Shown piece by piece: positions 1 through 13,400 of a stretch of DNA of 64,000 nt. The DNA is taken from contig JAYKKR010000004.1 in the NCBI GenBank assembly GCA_036971615.1, forward strand, positions 1,984,001 through 2,048,000. Direction: 5' to 3'. Numbering within the stretch: the stretch's first letter is position 1; every line of letters starts with the position of its first letter. A model generated the notes under the pieces. It saw only the letters and a program-made list of their open reading frames with translations, did no database searches and was not told the origin of the DNA. A program made the translations under genes and the position numbers. The stretch is from Amyloporia xantha. Its lineage: Eukaryota > Basidiomycota > Agaricomycetes > Polyporales > Adustoporiaceae.

Positions 1-2239
1 TGTTCGTTGGTTGCGCATTGGGCGCTGTCATCTCGGCGAGCAAGTGCGCGACTTTCTTACCTCATGTGCATTTGCGGTACTCACAACCTTTATGTAGTGT
101 ATATCTTGGTCTGAAGACAGGATGGACCTTCGGTGCCTCCATGTTCGGGTCGATCTTCGGATTTGCCATCCTGAAGCCGCTATCCAAGGCATTACCGGAC
201 CGATTTGGCGGTGGTTACTTCGGTCCTAAAGAGAATGTCTGTTGCCAGAGCGCTGCCACTGTATGTCTATAAATCCGCGTCTACATCCCATTTTTGCTCA
301 CGATCGACGCCTAGGCTGCTGGCTCTCTGGGTCTGCTTTTTAGCTCGGGTTTTCCAGCCGCATATCAACTTGGTCTGCTGGGGAAAGACCCATCTGCGGA
401 TTTTGGGTATGTATTCAGTCCTGCTTGCAACCTTACACGAGATGTCTAACGTTCAGTTTTGCATAGGCGTATCATTACGTTCACGATTTGCTGTGCCTAT
501 GTCGGCATCTTCTTCACTATGCCTTTGCGTCGGCTGTACATTCTGAAGCTCAAACTTGTCTTCCCGAGCTCAGTCGCGACTGCGTACACCATCCGTTCCC
601 TACATGTCGGAGTCAACGCGGCTGCCATTGCCAAGAAGAAGACGTGGGCCTTGGCTATCTCTTTCGCTATTTCTATCATCTGGCGTGTGACCAGTGAATA
701 CGCGCCTGGTATCATGTGGGACTGGCATTGGAGTTGGTGGTTCTACAAGGCCGGATGGAAATGGATCATCTGTGCGGAGAGCTGGGTTCGTACTTTCTCT
801 TCAATCTCACGAGGCACGTATCCTTATTGCGAGTCCGACTATTGTGCAGGGATGGATCTGGGAATGGACGCCCGCTTTCATCGGCGTCGGCTTGTTGGTA
901 CCCATGAACAGCTCAGTCTCTTTCATTGGTGGCGCCGCGCTCGCCTGGGCTATCATCGGTCCCGCCCTTGTCACGACTGGCAAAGCCTTTGGCACGGCCA
1001 TGTCAGCACAGTATCCTGGGTACATCAATTATTCCAACATGGTCCTCGACGATCCCGTCCACAAGCCGTCGCCAGAGTACTGGATGATCTGGCCGGGTTG
1101 TATGCTCCTCTTGAGTGCTAGTGTCGCCGAGATCGGTGCGAATTACAAGACGATCGGCACAGCATTCTCTGTCATGATGGCCCCCCTCATGCAGCGCATC
1201 CGCCCAGGAAAGGAACAGGTGATAAACCAGGAGGACGGATTCTATGACCCAGTCCCTCTTGACGAACAGACGCCGTGGTGGATGTGGGTTGGCGGTCTCA
1301 TTGCCAGCTCGATCATGACTATGTGTGTCATGAAGTATCAGTTCGGACAGAACGCTGGTATCACACTGCTCTCCATCGTCTTCGCGTTCATCTTCTCGCT
1401 GGTTGGTGCGGAATGCGTCGGCCGAGTGTCAGTAAACCCCGTCACGACGCTTGGTAACTTCTCGCAGTTGGTATGTTGTAATTTAGAGACTTGTCCGATT
1501 TGACTCTGATTCATGTCACTTATAGATCTTCGGTGGTATCTCGAAGGGCTCCAACATGCCGCCTGCGAAAAACCAGCTTAACAACGGCCTTACGGGCATG
1601 ATCTCTCTCGCCGCGGCAGAGCAATGCTCAGACATGTTGGGCGATCTCAAGACAACTCATCTGCTGAGCGCGTCTCCCCGAGTTCAGCTCTACGCCCAGT
1701 GCTGCGGCGCTCTCGTCTCCATTTTCCTTTCCAGTGCGATGTACGTTGTCTTTTCCACGGCGTATCCTTGCATCAACACACTTTCGACGACAAAATGCTC
1801 CTTCCCCGCTCCCGACGTCAGCGCCTGGCGGGCTGTTTCCCTCGCCGTCTCGGAACCGCAACTGCCTATCCCCTTGTCTTCCGGCGTCACCGCACTCGTG
1901 CTGGGAGGGCTCGTCATTGTGACCACCGCGGTCAAGTACCGCTACTTCTCTCCCGCTGCGCAACAATGGTTCCCTAACTGGAATGCGATCGGTATTGCGT
2001 TCGTTCTTGGCCCATCGAACGTGTACCCCACTGCAATGATGTTCGGGAGTCTGATCGCGCTGGTCTGGCGGAAGCGCTTCGGGAGCAACTGGCTCATGTA
2101 CGGCTATGCCGTTGCCGCAGGGATGATTGCCGGAGAGGGCTTAGGGGGTATCGTCAACGCCGCATTAGAGATTGGCAAGGTGTCGGGCTCACTGTATGGC
2201 ACTAGTGTCGGCTGCCCCATGGGTGAGTACTGCGGGTGA
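1..2239 (+). CDS. OPT-family oligopeptide transporter, 5' truncated by window edge
   Basis: This is an integral membrane proton-coupled transporter of the OPT superfamily, which takes up small peptides or related compounds. Exons read 1-43, 98-260, 315-406, 467-785, 850-1470 and 1526-2239; together they give an open frame of about 649 residues with all junctions in phase. OPT hallmarks seen are NVYLGLKTGWTFGASMFGSI near the start, GGGYFGPKEN, GFPAAYQLGLLGKDP, LVPMNSSVSFIGGAALAW, many hydrophobic segments, and a C-terminus ending GCPMGEYC, as is common in fungal members. The N-terminal part lies outside the window, so total length and start cannot be judged. The five introns visible are 54-64 bp with GT-AG ends. 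It converges tail to tail with the GH16 gene at 2871. Family assignment is secure; substrate cannot be told. Confidence 0.93.
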
Positions 2240-2870
2240 AAGTATGATTTTATCTTGTTATTTGTATCCGAGTTACGAGTACAGTCTCTGTATATTGTTT
2301 AGACATACGACACGTCTGTACTGCGGTGCAGTCGTTGCACCTTTGTATGATTTCTTTAGGTTACGATTTGATGATGCTGGATGATAAATGATAAATTTCC
2401 GCAATAAGACGTGAAGTTGTTGCAATCAGACCATTCGGATCGTGTACGCTAGTTAGAGCACAGTCGAGTTGCATTGATCTGCACAAAACAGACGACAGGA
2501 TACAGTTGGACCTATATGTACATGGAGCAATGCCTGAGGCACGTCAAATGGGAGACAACTAGCGACGGGTGAGACCCTCCAACAACATCCGAGCACATAT
2601 GAGAAGGCAATGAGGATCTCGTCACCGTCCTGAGATGCGAAAGCCCCCTCGAAAGGACTTCGGCGAACAAACGAGACGATACTAACGTCCTCGCATAAGC
2701 AAAAAAGGGTCAAGTCTACGAGGGTAAGAATGCACGACGAGGGGTCCTGTATGTATATGTCAGTCCGAGGAGGCTCGTGATAAAGAGATGTAAGCAATGA
2801 AGAATATCCGCATGATAGGGTATCAGTGAGGAATGAAACTGAAACTAGTCGTCCGAGGTCGCCCACGCCA
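2240..2870. other. Convergent intergenic spacer
   Basis: About 630 bp between the stop codons of the OPT and GH16 genes. It must hold both 3' UTRs. An open minus-strand stretch at 2453-2881 is mostly a readthrough of the last GH16 exon in another frame. I see no gene, tRNA or repeat in it. Confidence 0.6.
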
Positions 2871-5743
2871 TCAGCAGCCACCTTCGTACTGGTGGGATGT
2901 CTCTGTTAGGTATGGGTGATTCACCACAAGGGAGAGGAATCCTCACCAATCCGTTCTTGGGCCATGAGTAGCCTGCGCTACCAGGTTCCGTACCAGACCA
3001 GTGTGTCAAGTTTGGATCTACCAAACGACAAATAACGATCAGTACTCTTACCCAGACATCACGTGTAAGAAGACGGACTCGAATACGCATCCATGTGTGC
3101 ATTGATGTAGTCCGCAGTAGGATAGTCACTTGGGCTGCACCCGACGTTCGTCTCCCCCGACCGCTGATACACCCGCACGTAATCGATCAGCATCTCCGCA
3201 GGGAACGTCATCGTCGAGAGGTCGATGTCCTGCCAGTTGTCTATGTGAAGGGGGAGAAGCGCGCGACGTCATCAGCGGAAATGAAGGAGGACACCATCAA
3301 CGAAGCACACGTACGAGAGAGGCCGAGATTGAAAATGATCGACTGGGTAGAAAGTATGAGCGAGTTGTGCACAGATCGAGGAGAGTGTGGATCACCATCG
3401 GTTCCACCGAAACGAGCCTCTGCGAGACCATGGAGCCGCCCTCTCCCTGGTCGGGTCCGACCGCTGCCGCGCCCATGGTGACGGTCGGCTGACCGTTTGT
3501 CTGCCATGTTATGAAGCCTTCCTCCGGATTTGAGGGATCGGTCCAGTACTCGAAGCCTGGAAAGCAGCCACAACGGCATCAAAACCGATCGATCGCCCAA
3601 GCATCGAAAGTAGCAGTGATCACTGACCTAGGGTAGTAAAGACCTGGCCGGAGCCCTGGAACATGTCATCAGGTAAGTCTGTCAGTGCTGACACCGCCTG
3701 CTGTCTGTATAGCACATAACATATCAACATAACTCATCACGGCGCTCTAATTGGCAGGCCACTTACAGCGGTGAACCCCTTTAAACCCGCACCCGTCAAT
3801 CGATCACGTCACAAACATACAAAGAAATCACAAAAAGGGTCACTCACCTGTACCCATTAGCCCGCGTGCCGCTCGCGTTGTGGATGGTCCACGCGTCGCC
3901 CGTGTCGTCAAACACGTAATCGTGCGTGAAGGGCGCGAACTGCGCGGACTGCGAGACGACCTGGCCGTTGCCTGTCTTGTTCTTCTCCGCCTCGAGGATG
4001 TCGATCTCGGGCGCGCCGCGGCCCGTCGAGGTTGTCGGCCCTGGATGGTCTTCCCCGGAGCATGTACACGCCCTGTTGCGGCGCGAATGCATGATGCATG
4101 ATGAGAGGGGCCAGTTGCAGGGAATGGAAGATGGGCTTACGATAACCGCTGGCCGCCTAGCCATGACAGGTCGTAGTTGTACTCGCTCTTGGACGCGTCT
4201 GAGTGAAGTGCTGCTGTCGGCCCGCTGCCGTTGACATATGTCTGGTTCGGAAAGGTCCCTACATCGCATGCGTCGTACCTTAGCGTTATCGTGGACATCA
4301 GCAAAGAGCGCTACTCAGGGGACGGTGTGAGACTCACGAATACGGCCATGTCCCATCGGTGCTGGCAGCATAGCCCGCCCGCCCGAGGTTTCCCAGCGTC
4401 CACGCACCAGGCCACTAGAACGAGCGAGGAACGAGCATCAGAACCAGGCACAACGCGGTGCGACACCATCAAGGAACAAAAAATGGAAATCAGTCTCACA
4501 TATCCCTGCGTATTCGAGTCCGGCCCCGGGAGCGTTAGTGAGACCTCGATGTACCCGCCCGTAAAGCAGAACTTGTTCCAACTCTGTAGCATCCCGCTTT
4601 TATACGAGAGCCCGTGATTCGCCGTGGGATCCGCGACCTGCTCCATCGTGATGTGCAGCGCGCCTCCCGCGGTGGTGACCTGCTCGGGCGCATACCACTC
4701 GAGGTCGTTCGTCGCGCCGTACCAGATGTCGACCGCCTCCCAGTACGGGTCGTCCCCCGAGAAGAACGTCCGCCCGTCCACGTTGAACTCGTCGGAGAAG
4801 ACGAGCTCGTACTGCTGTCCGTCGAAGCCCGTGCGCTGTTTCGCGGCGCTGGGCGTATCTGTGTCGATGAGGTCTGGGTCGCGAAAGCTATAACGTGTTT
4901 GGTTAGGCGGGGCGATGCAAGAAGAAACAAAAGATGGCGCGCGCGTGCTTACAGGCTGGAGGCGGCGGCGATGGTAGCGCCCTGGCCGGTGCTGTTGACG
5001 TGCGTGTTGTTATCTACGGCTTTGTTAAACGAGTCGTCACGGTAGAAGCTTAGCACGGGGTAGCAGATGAACAATGTTAGAAGGGCGGTTATAACGATGA
5101 CGAGCAGGGAGATGTTGAGAATGCCGCGCCATGATAGCGTGTAGCAGCAGTTTTGATCGTCGCCGTAGGCTGGTTCGTAGAGGTAGTCGTCGTCCTCTGG
5201 CTCGTCCTTGGCGTCAGCCCATGGGTCATACGCGTACGGAATGAATACGCTCTGGCGGTTGGGAGTGGCGGCGGCCGGGTACTTGGAGTCGTAGGACACG
5301 GTTAGGACCGAGTCGCCGGAGTTGGAGAAGGTGGAGTTGCGGATATTGGACATCCTGGGTGGCTCGGGAAGATCATCTTGGCCATCCTCGATGGCCATTC
5401 TGTAGAGGATCATGGAACCGCGATTAATGTTCAGGTTGGGCTGTGAACCGAGGGCCTGAGCATCTTCGGACGCGACGCGTTGTATGGTGGAGAGGGGGCG
5501 GGAGCGGACGCGTGGGTTGAGAGGAGAAGAGCCCGGGGCGGCTTGTAAGGAGCGTGGTTGGCGGAGATGGGACGTGGACGTTGTGGCCTGCCTTGAACTC
5601 GGCCTGGACTCGTCCGAGACAGACTCTGGGGTGTGTTGGGCTGAGGAGATAGGGCCAGAGGGGTCAGCGGTGGGATGCGCACCTGTGCGCCTCTGGTCGT
5701 CTTGGCTGTCACCGCCGTCGATGAGGGGCCATGGGGACGACAT
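2871..5743 (-). CDS. SKN1/KRE6-type GH16 beta-glucan synthesis-associated membrane protein
   Basis: Type II membrane protein of the KRE6/SKN1 family, required in fungi for cell-wall beta-1,6-glucan. Eleven exons were traced by hand: 5743-4952, 4887-4500, 4414-4338, 4278-4141, 4072-3848, 3704-3628, 3556-3396, 3342-3315, 3240-3079, 3016-2947 and 2900-2871. They sum to 2148 nt, exactly 715 codons plus stop. The N-terminus is a Ser/Pro-rich cytoplasmic tail of about 210 residues. One transmembrane helix follows (SLLVIVITALLTLFICYPVL), then the lumenal GH16 domain with QYELVFSDEFNVDGRTF, WPGAWTLGNLGRAGYAAS and the catalytic-type EIDILEAE motif. The Cys-containing family tail YVRVYQR...INAHMDAYSNPNLTHW...WPKNGL ends in EGGC. 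The start is the first ATG of the long 5' exon. One intron uses a less usual GTCCGT donor (3078), so that junction is less sure. Confidence 0.94.
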
Positions 5744-7123
5744 GGACGGGGAGGGCGGCGGGGAGTGGATGGGCGGAGGAGAGAGCAGAGGCGGAGGAGA
5801 GAGCAGAGGGCGTTATCAACGCGCCAGTGACGCATTTTCAGCGCAAGGCACGGCGGTGGCAGACTTGGGCTGACGAGCGCTAACGCTATCCGTGAACTCA
5901 TTTGGATCTGATCCATGTCGATCGTCCTTTAGCCGAGCAAACAGCCATCGCCACCTCTTCACTCTCCACCATCGTCCTGATCAACGTCGCTCACGATGTC
6001 GGCACCGGGCTCGGTAACCCGCCAGCTGACAGCCTTTCCCATGCCCCGGCGTCGGATGCTCTAGCTTGGCTCCAAGGTCGCCTATTATCCCACGTCTCAA
6101 CTCTACTCTTGCCGGCATTCGCGACTTCCTTCTTATCGTCGTCGTACTCTTCCGTTTCCGCGTCGGGCTAACCGTCGACTTGCTTTCATCCCGTATCTAT
6201 GCCTTTAGGTGCGCAGGTGATGAGGTCTCGTGTCCCGCGTTTGGAGCGGGCAGCGTGCTCATCTCGCGGCGTTGGAGCCTTTCGTGATGCAATCGTTTCA
6301 TACGTGACGGCGAGCCATTGATGGTCATCTGGCGTTCTGGCTGCACAAACCCCATCGTCGTGCTCGCTCTTTCAGCCGCGCAGGCGTCTCGTGTATGTTC
6401 TTTCCGTATCAGTCCACACCTCCTTCGTGTCGTTGATATCATTCACCCGCTCAAACCTTCTTCGTGGCCTGAGTGTCTCCACCGAGGTCTACTTAACCTC
6501 CACGTCTCATTGAATCCCTGTGCGATCCCCACTGTAAGGCCAACTCGATCGTGTATGAGATGAAGTCATCGACGTCAACAAGCCAACCTCATGGATGAAT
6601 GGTCGGAATATCAGTTCAATCTGCTTCCGTCTCAACGACGTCATCCGTAACGGCCGATACGTCCGCATAACCTCCTGTTCAAAACCACCCGCTCAACTCG
6701 CGCATTTGGGGAGATAAAGCACATTCGGAGTGTAACGTACGGCGACTAGAGAAAGGCATACATACACACACGTCAACCACGGAACAACGAGATTACAAGG
6801 CATACTGGTCGGGTATAGGATAAATAAGCCGCATTAGAAACGAAGACGGAGTTATTCTGTAGACATCGACCCGTGCGCCGCAACAACAAAAATGGTAAGT
6901 AGAACCGCATGTGAGCCAAGGGTGAACGTATCGTCGTAGGTGTAATTAGAAGGATGTAGCATAGTCCTCTGGAATCATGGAAATCGAACACCGTCAGTCC
7001 TAACAAGAACAGGCGAGATATGAGCGAGCCGGACAAGGATTAAGCATATGCGTGAGCGTCGTGATGAGAGTGGGTGCAGTCATGGTACTGCCGGGCCCAG
7101 GCAGTACACCCCGCGATTCAAGG
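5744..7123. other. Intergenic region, GH16 promoter side
   Basis: About 1.4 kb between the GH16 start codon and the 3' end of the Ser/Pro-rich gene. It must contain the GH16 5' UTR and promoter. The reading frames in it are short, overlap each other on both strands and show no family resemblance, so I call no gene here. Confidence 0.5.
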
Positions 7124-8295
7124 TCAGGCCTTTCCGGGAACGGCAGGAGGGCCAGTGTGCAGCGCCTCCAGGCGCTCCTCGAGTCCGCGGCCCAGTCCTT
7201 CACGCTCCCACTCGCCGCCCACGTCGTCCAGCAGCCCCACACCGGCATCGCGCTCCAGTGCAGGCGGGAACCCGTGGATGCTCCCTGCGCTCGAGCCCGC
7301 CGCGTACTGCGCCTGCGGAAAGCCGATCACGCTCGGAAGGTGCGGCGGCGGCTCCGACGTCGTTGCGGAAGAGGTCAGGCTGGACAGAGGGAGCGTCGAG
7401 GCGGGCGTCGATGAGAGGAGGTCCATGTAGGACAGGAAGGACAACCGCTTGGACGCGTTCTTGGGCGAGGGCGGGTGGGAGACGAGACTGGTGGGGATCG
7501 TGATCGTCGCCTGCGGAGGCGGGAGAGTGTGCAGCGGGTGTTCGTGATGAGTCGCTGTGGTCGGGGAAGACGCTTCGGTGTCTGCTTCTGAGGGAGGCGC
7601 GGTCGACGGTACCGAATAGTATGCGGATGTAGGCGTAGCGGGAACATGGGCGATTGGCGCAGGCGGGGGGCTGGTGGTTTGAATGGTCGGGCGCGACGGC
7701 GGGGAGCCTTGGAGCGGACTATTTGCCGACAGAGGACTTGTGCTCAGGAGCAGACTCCGTCTGTTCCCCATGCCTGTCGGACTCGGACTGCGACTGCTCA
7801 TCCGCGAGATGGGGCTTGTGAAACCGCTGGAGTACCCTGCTTCCGGAAGAGCAGGGGCCAGGATCGAAATAGAGTCAAGTTCGTCGTCTTGCGAGTCGGT
7901 ACCGGTGAGGACGACGACGGCGCTGTCAAGCACAGACGGGACGGAATGCTCGATCTGCTCGGTCATCTTCCCGCGGGGCATGCGATGGGGATCAGAAGAG
8001 GCTGAAAAGTTGGCCGACGCAGGGGCGATGGGCTCGATGTCCCGCTCGAAGATGGCAGAGGACGAGGAGTGTCTGCAATACGGTTAGAAAGGCGCACAAC
8101 GACGTGCGAACGAGATGCTTACACTGAGGTTGGTGAGGAGGGGATTGAAGACGGTGAGCGAGAACCCAGGCGGTGCGTGTGTAGGTGCTGCGAATTCCTC
8201 TTTGAGAGTCTGCGTTCGCGGATAGGGCTGGTGAGGTTGGTGTTGGAGGTGATATGGCGCAACTCGGCGGGTGATGAGGGCGAAAGGGTAGCCAT
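7124..8295 (-). CDS. Ser/Pro-rich hypothetical protein
   Basis: Two exons, 8295-8123 and 8072-7124, joined by a 50-bp GT-AG intron (donor GTAAGC, acceptor TTGCAG), give 373 residues in one frame. The start is the ATG at 8295, giving MATLSPSSPAELRHITSNTN. Visible content: a conserved-looking N-terminus with a basic NLTSPIRERRLSK patch, an acidic stretch around DSQDDELDSISILAP, then a long low-complexity Ser/Pro/Thr region with SPSP repeats, SPKNASKRLSFLSYMDLLSS, and a charged C-terminus (GGEWEREGLGRGLEERLEAL). There is no catalytic motif, signal peptide or membrane segment. The composition suits a disordered, phosphorylated regulatory or scaffold protein, but this is inference; I do not recognise the family. 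Confidence 0.8.
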
Positions 8296-10485
8296 GGCGG
8301 ATGTTCAGGGGTAGGAATATGCGAAGAGTTGGAGAGATGTGGGAGATAGAGGACTAGGAGGACGATATATGGGGTCGGAGTGGCTGAGCCAAGAAGAGTG
8401 GAGGCAGGGAGTCTGTAAGTTGGTCCAGCGGACGACCGTCGACCAGGATCCGTCTCAACTACCACACGGTAACCCCGGACTTCTCCGGATCCCGACAAGT
8501 CTTATATGTCCGAAATTAATTGCCTGACCAATACCGAGCTCTGCGACCTTGATCCTGTACTTATAACTGAGTTGAGCCTGTTTCAACCTTTCATCTCTGT
8601 ACACTGCACCCGCATCGCAATACGGACGCCTTGTCTTTGTTTCCGGCTGAAGGCGCTGCATGAGTCCCCGGAACACAAGTATACACGCAATTCGGGCGAA
8701 GCGCCCCACCGCAGTCTTCTGGACGTCTTGGATATCCATCTCACGCGCTCGTCAGAGGAAACTCCTCGAATGAGCGCTGCATCGTCTTCATCAACCCTCT
8801 CATGAGAGACCGCATGGTCCGTACCTGCATTTTGTCGACCATTTTGTCGGTTGTTCCAATGAAAAATCAGTAAGCATCTAGGCCTGCAAGGATAAGCCGG
8901 ATGCTAGGCTGCCTGTTTCGCCATCGTGCACTGGGCACCCGTCACAAGGCTTGGTGTCAAGGTACAGAATATCCGCGAAGAGTCTTCTGTGAGTATTTCC
9001 ATGTGTCGTGTTCGTTTCAAACATGTACTGTTGTGAGGTCTGGGCAATGCGATATGCCAGCGTTTGCGAGTAGGCATGTAATGACATGCCGTGTACAGCT
9101 CATCCACTCATGTTAATTTCGGACTGCTCGTGAGCTACCATCGCTATCTTATGGTTCATTTTGAAAACCTCACGTCTAATGTTCCATGTGCTTTGAGTCC
9201 TCAGCATTATGCGACTCTTCTGAATTGTGTCCATAGTTAAACGACCTTCCGTGAAAGCAGACGGCATCGGATCTGGACGTTTACATTATATTGGATTTTT
9301 CTAGGCCCCTCAGATACAAGTCCTACCTTCCGGGGAGATGCCTGCATTCAAGTTGGGTCATTTGGTGTTATTTCCATGCACGAGCTACGCACTCGTTGGC
9401 ACACTAACAAAGCTGTGCTAATGCACATTTGAATGAACATGGTCAAGTAACGCCATGTAGGCGCTTGTTGCCCATTTGGGCTGTTTCACACTCTCGCATT
9501 GCTGTGCTAAGACGCAAATGAGTGACACCATACTTGTGCGTACATACATGCTGTTTGTGCGAGACATGTCAACAGTGTCAATGTAGGTGCTGTGAGTCAT
9601 GTGTTAGCATCGATGTGTGAATGCATGCCACAGATCGGTGTGACGAGCGGGTAGCAGTGAGGTAAGTCCATGTTTCAATGTACATAGGACTGATGCTGGC
9701 CAGTGTTGTTTGCAGATGGATTTGTCTAATAGTCTGTTATGCTCTACCACTGGCAGGACTTGGTGTCAATGCTCTGTGAGGTGCTCGCCCATCTACCCTA
9801 GGTCATGACAAGACTGAGGACACATGTTTTATCATGTCAAGCCCAGCATCCATTCCCAAAAACAGGCCTTGCCACTTGCTGAATGCTCAACTGGTAACAT
9901 CCATTAAACAGGATTGAGAGACAGTGAGCATGGAAGATGAGGTGGCCTTTCATTTGCATGTCACTGGTAGCTATTTTATTCAAATGCTGTATGGAAACCA
10001 CAAATCATATGTGGATTACAAGTGAGATCATGTCAAAAGATGAAGGACTGGGAGAGTCTTAAGAGGGTCATTGTGCAAGACTGCAAGACACTGAATTATG
10101 TGACATGCTGAGTGCCATTGCTATTAGTGATGAATCACTGAATGTGAGCACTCTAATTTAATTTGCGACAAATAAAGTGAGATGTTTAACTTTCCATCTA
10201 GGTTATTTTGAGAAGGATTGGGGCAGTATTGATGGATTTGCAAGCAAGACAATAACAAGAAGCAAATCATGGGTCAGTGCCACCAGTATGGGAACAAGCC
10301 GAAGGAGTGGAGACACTGGGCCACCTGGAATGGTGCGACCTTGGATATTTTGATATCAGGGGGTAGATGGGACACCTGTGGATTGATTGAGATTGTCAGG
10401 GAGGCCATGAAATGCCGAACAGGGCAACTCGCTTCCGAAGTTCTGGAGGCGAGTGAAAGAGCATTCACTCCAGCCACCTAACACT
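8296..10485. other. Non-coding region before the array
   Basis: About 2.2 kb of lower-GC sequence than its neighbours, with only short frames (60-99 codons) on both strands. It holds the promoter of the Ser/Pro-rich gene at its left end and the left junction of the 16-kb array at 10,485/10,486. I see no gene, tRNA or terminal repeat in it. Confidence 0.5.
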
Positions 10486-10486
10486 A

Positions 10487-13400
10487 GGACGACCGGAGGC
10501 GTCGAGTCGAACATGAACGCACGGAAGTGGCTCATCTCCAGAGCCGTCACCACCGCCATCGACGAGATGTCCCGCCGGAGGTTCTTGAGGCACGTCCAGC
10601 CCTTCCTGCCCGTCTTCGGGTCCTCCGCGAGCTCGCCCCTCCACGGCATGCCCGAGAACCACAACGCTCGCCACCCGAACAGACGCTCGACCGTCTTGTG
10701 GTCCTCCCGAGCGACGAACTCGTTCCGCGCATCTATCAACGCCGCCACGGTCTGCACGAGCGACCTCGGCGCCATCACCTTGTCGAAGTCGATGTACTTG
10801 AGGTACTCCTTCGCACTCTCCACTTCTTCCGCCGACGGCTCCTTGACGCGCGTCTTCTTCCACCCACTCGACCAGAACATCGCGAACATGCCGGTCCCGA
10901 GCTCTTTCTTCGTGTTCAAACGGCTCCAAGTCGCCGACTCCGGCATCAGTCTCCAGTGCACGTCCAGGAACGACGCCGCTTCGTCTCGCGTGCTCCACAC
11001 CAGCCTGGCCAGCCTGGCGCACGTCTTCTCCACCTGCCCCGGCATGATCCCCGGCCATTGCTCGATCGTGTTGAACACCGTCAGCCAGTGGTCGGCGATG
11101 AACTCGGTCGAGTTCGTCATCGACGTGCACAACACGAACGGTTCGATGAACCACGCGATCTGTAAAAGAACACCCGTCAGCATACCCATAGCGTCGTCAG
11201 ATCGCGCTTCCGTTCGCGCTGGCCGATGCGCGAAACGGAGGCCCCCAGGTACGTCGTCCGATAGACGTCGATATCGCGCATCCGCTCACGCGGGCGGATG
11301 CGCGTCATTCGACGTTCATACACACGCACGTGTGTCGTCACGCACTCGTATGACGCGCATCCGCCCGAGCGAGCGGATGCGCGATATACGCACCTTGTGC
11401 GCATTCAATCGAGTGCGTTTGACGCGCTTCCGTTCGACCGTGCTGAAGCGCGTCAGACGCACCTCTCGTCACGCATACACAAAAATATGTCCCGATATCG
11501 CGCATCCGTTCGCTCGGGCGGATGCGCGTTATCGGACATATTGGAACAGTATAGAAAAATGTTCACTCACCACAGACCATCCCGACGAGTACAGCTGCAG
11601 CTCGCTATCCAGCGACGCCAGATACGCACGGGACAGGGGCGGAGGAGGTATGAACAGGTCGTACTCGTACATCTCCGCAGGCAGCGGCGTGTACAGCATC
11701 TTGATCCGCGCTAGCACCACCTGCCGGAACGCCTTCTCCTCCTCGTTCGCCGCCGGGTTCCGCTGCCAATGCCCCTCCAGACTCTCCATCAGCTGCACGC
11801 TGATGTCCTCCAGCTGCTTCCGCGACGCCTCCGTCGTCTTCCCCAGCTTCCAGTCCTCTGTCCGCACAGCAGCACGGAACGCACCGTCAGCAAGAACCAT
11901 CACCGCGTCGTCCTGCCAAACCTCCCAATCAGGCGTACCACGCATCATCAGCATACGCTCCTCGTGGTACCCTATCCACGACAGTCGCTTGCTCAGTCGC
12001 GTCATCCTCGCATGCAGGTCCTCGTCCGGTACTGCTTCTCCAGGTCCTCGAAGTCCTCCATCAACTTCCGCTGGAGCTTCGAGACATCCGCAACAGTCTT
12101 CATCTCAGAGTGCACCTCCTTCGACCCCAGCAACCCCATGATGTCCGACGACTGCTGCCCCAGGAACACGAACAGCTGCAATATATATATTTTTCAGCAC
12201 ATGTCTCTCCATCGTAAGCACGCATACTCACCCCGAAGTGCGTCTTGAACATCGTCGTCACCTTCTCGATCCGCAGGTACGGCGATTGCAGGAAATCACG
12301 CCCGTATCTCGTAAGAGACATCAGGAACTTCACCGCCCGCGGGTGCGCCCACAGCCGCGAAGTGATTCGCGTGCTTCCGACGCGATTCCCCCGTGCGCGA
12401 CCGCACATCGTTCAGCTCCTTCGCGAGCCTCGCATCGAACTTCCCCGGGACGCGGTCCAGCTCCCGCAACGCACGCAGCGTCATCAGGAAATACTCGTCC
12501 TCCGTCTCGTAGAACCGATGCATCTCTCGGTTCCGAGACAGATGCAACCCCATCTCCGTACTCAACTTCTCTGTAATGCGTATTAATAAAAACATCCAAT
12601 AATAATAATTCAATCGCACACTCACCGTAGACGTACACCTCCGCCGACCACATCGCCTTCTCCTCCAGACGTGCCCGAGCCTTCTCGTACATCTCCACCA
12701 ACTTCGTCAGCATATCGTTCTCCACCTCCGTCCGCGCCGTCTTCGCTCTCAGCAACTCCATCTCCGCCTCCGCCTTCACGTACGAGTCCAACAACCGCTT
12801 GCAGTACATCGCGTTTGCCTCCCTCCGGTGGTGCCCACCGATGATGTACACCTCCGCCGGCGCCAACGTACCGTCCTCCAGCTCCGCCCGCGCACTGGGA
12901 TCAATCTTCAGCTCCGGTAGAAGGTGTCCGGCCCGGCGCTGCAGCTCCCGAGGCGTCAGCGTATCGTCCAGGAACTTCTCCGAGATCGCAATCTGGATCA
13001 TATTCCCCGCTAGCAGCCCACCGTGCTCGACGTTCAACTCCGCCAGCAGCCGAGTCGCCTCCATCTTGTTGATCGGCCGATCATTCCACTGGTGCGGAAC
13101 GAACACCATCCCCAACTCCTTCGCGAGGAAGTCCAGCAACGGCACCCGCACATGCCCGTACAGCGCCTCCGAAATCTTCGCCTCCAGCTTCGCCACCTCC
13201 TCCCGCGTTCCTTCGAATCGTCCGTCAGCCCGATCGCAGTCGTCATCTTCCGCAACGCATTCTAGATCCCCGTACGATCGAACGTCAATATCACATCCAG
13301 CCCGATCATGTTAATCTTACGTACCTCCGATCTCTCCGCTTCCCTTTCCGCCTTCGTCTGCTCGTCTTCCTCCTCCGCGGCCTCCTCCCCGTCCTCATCC

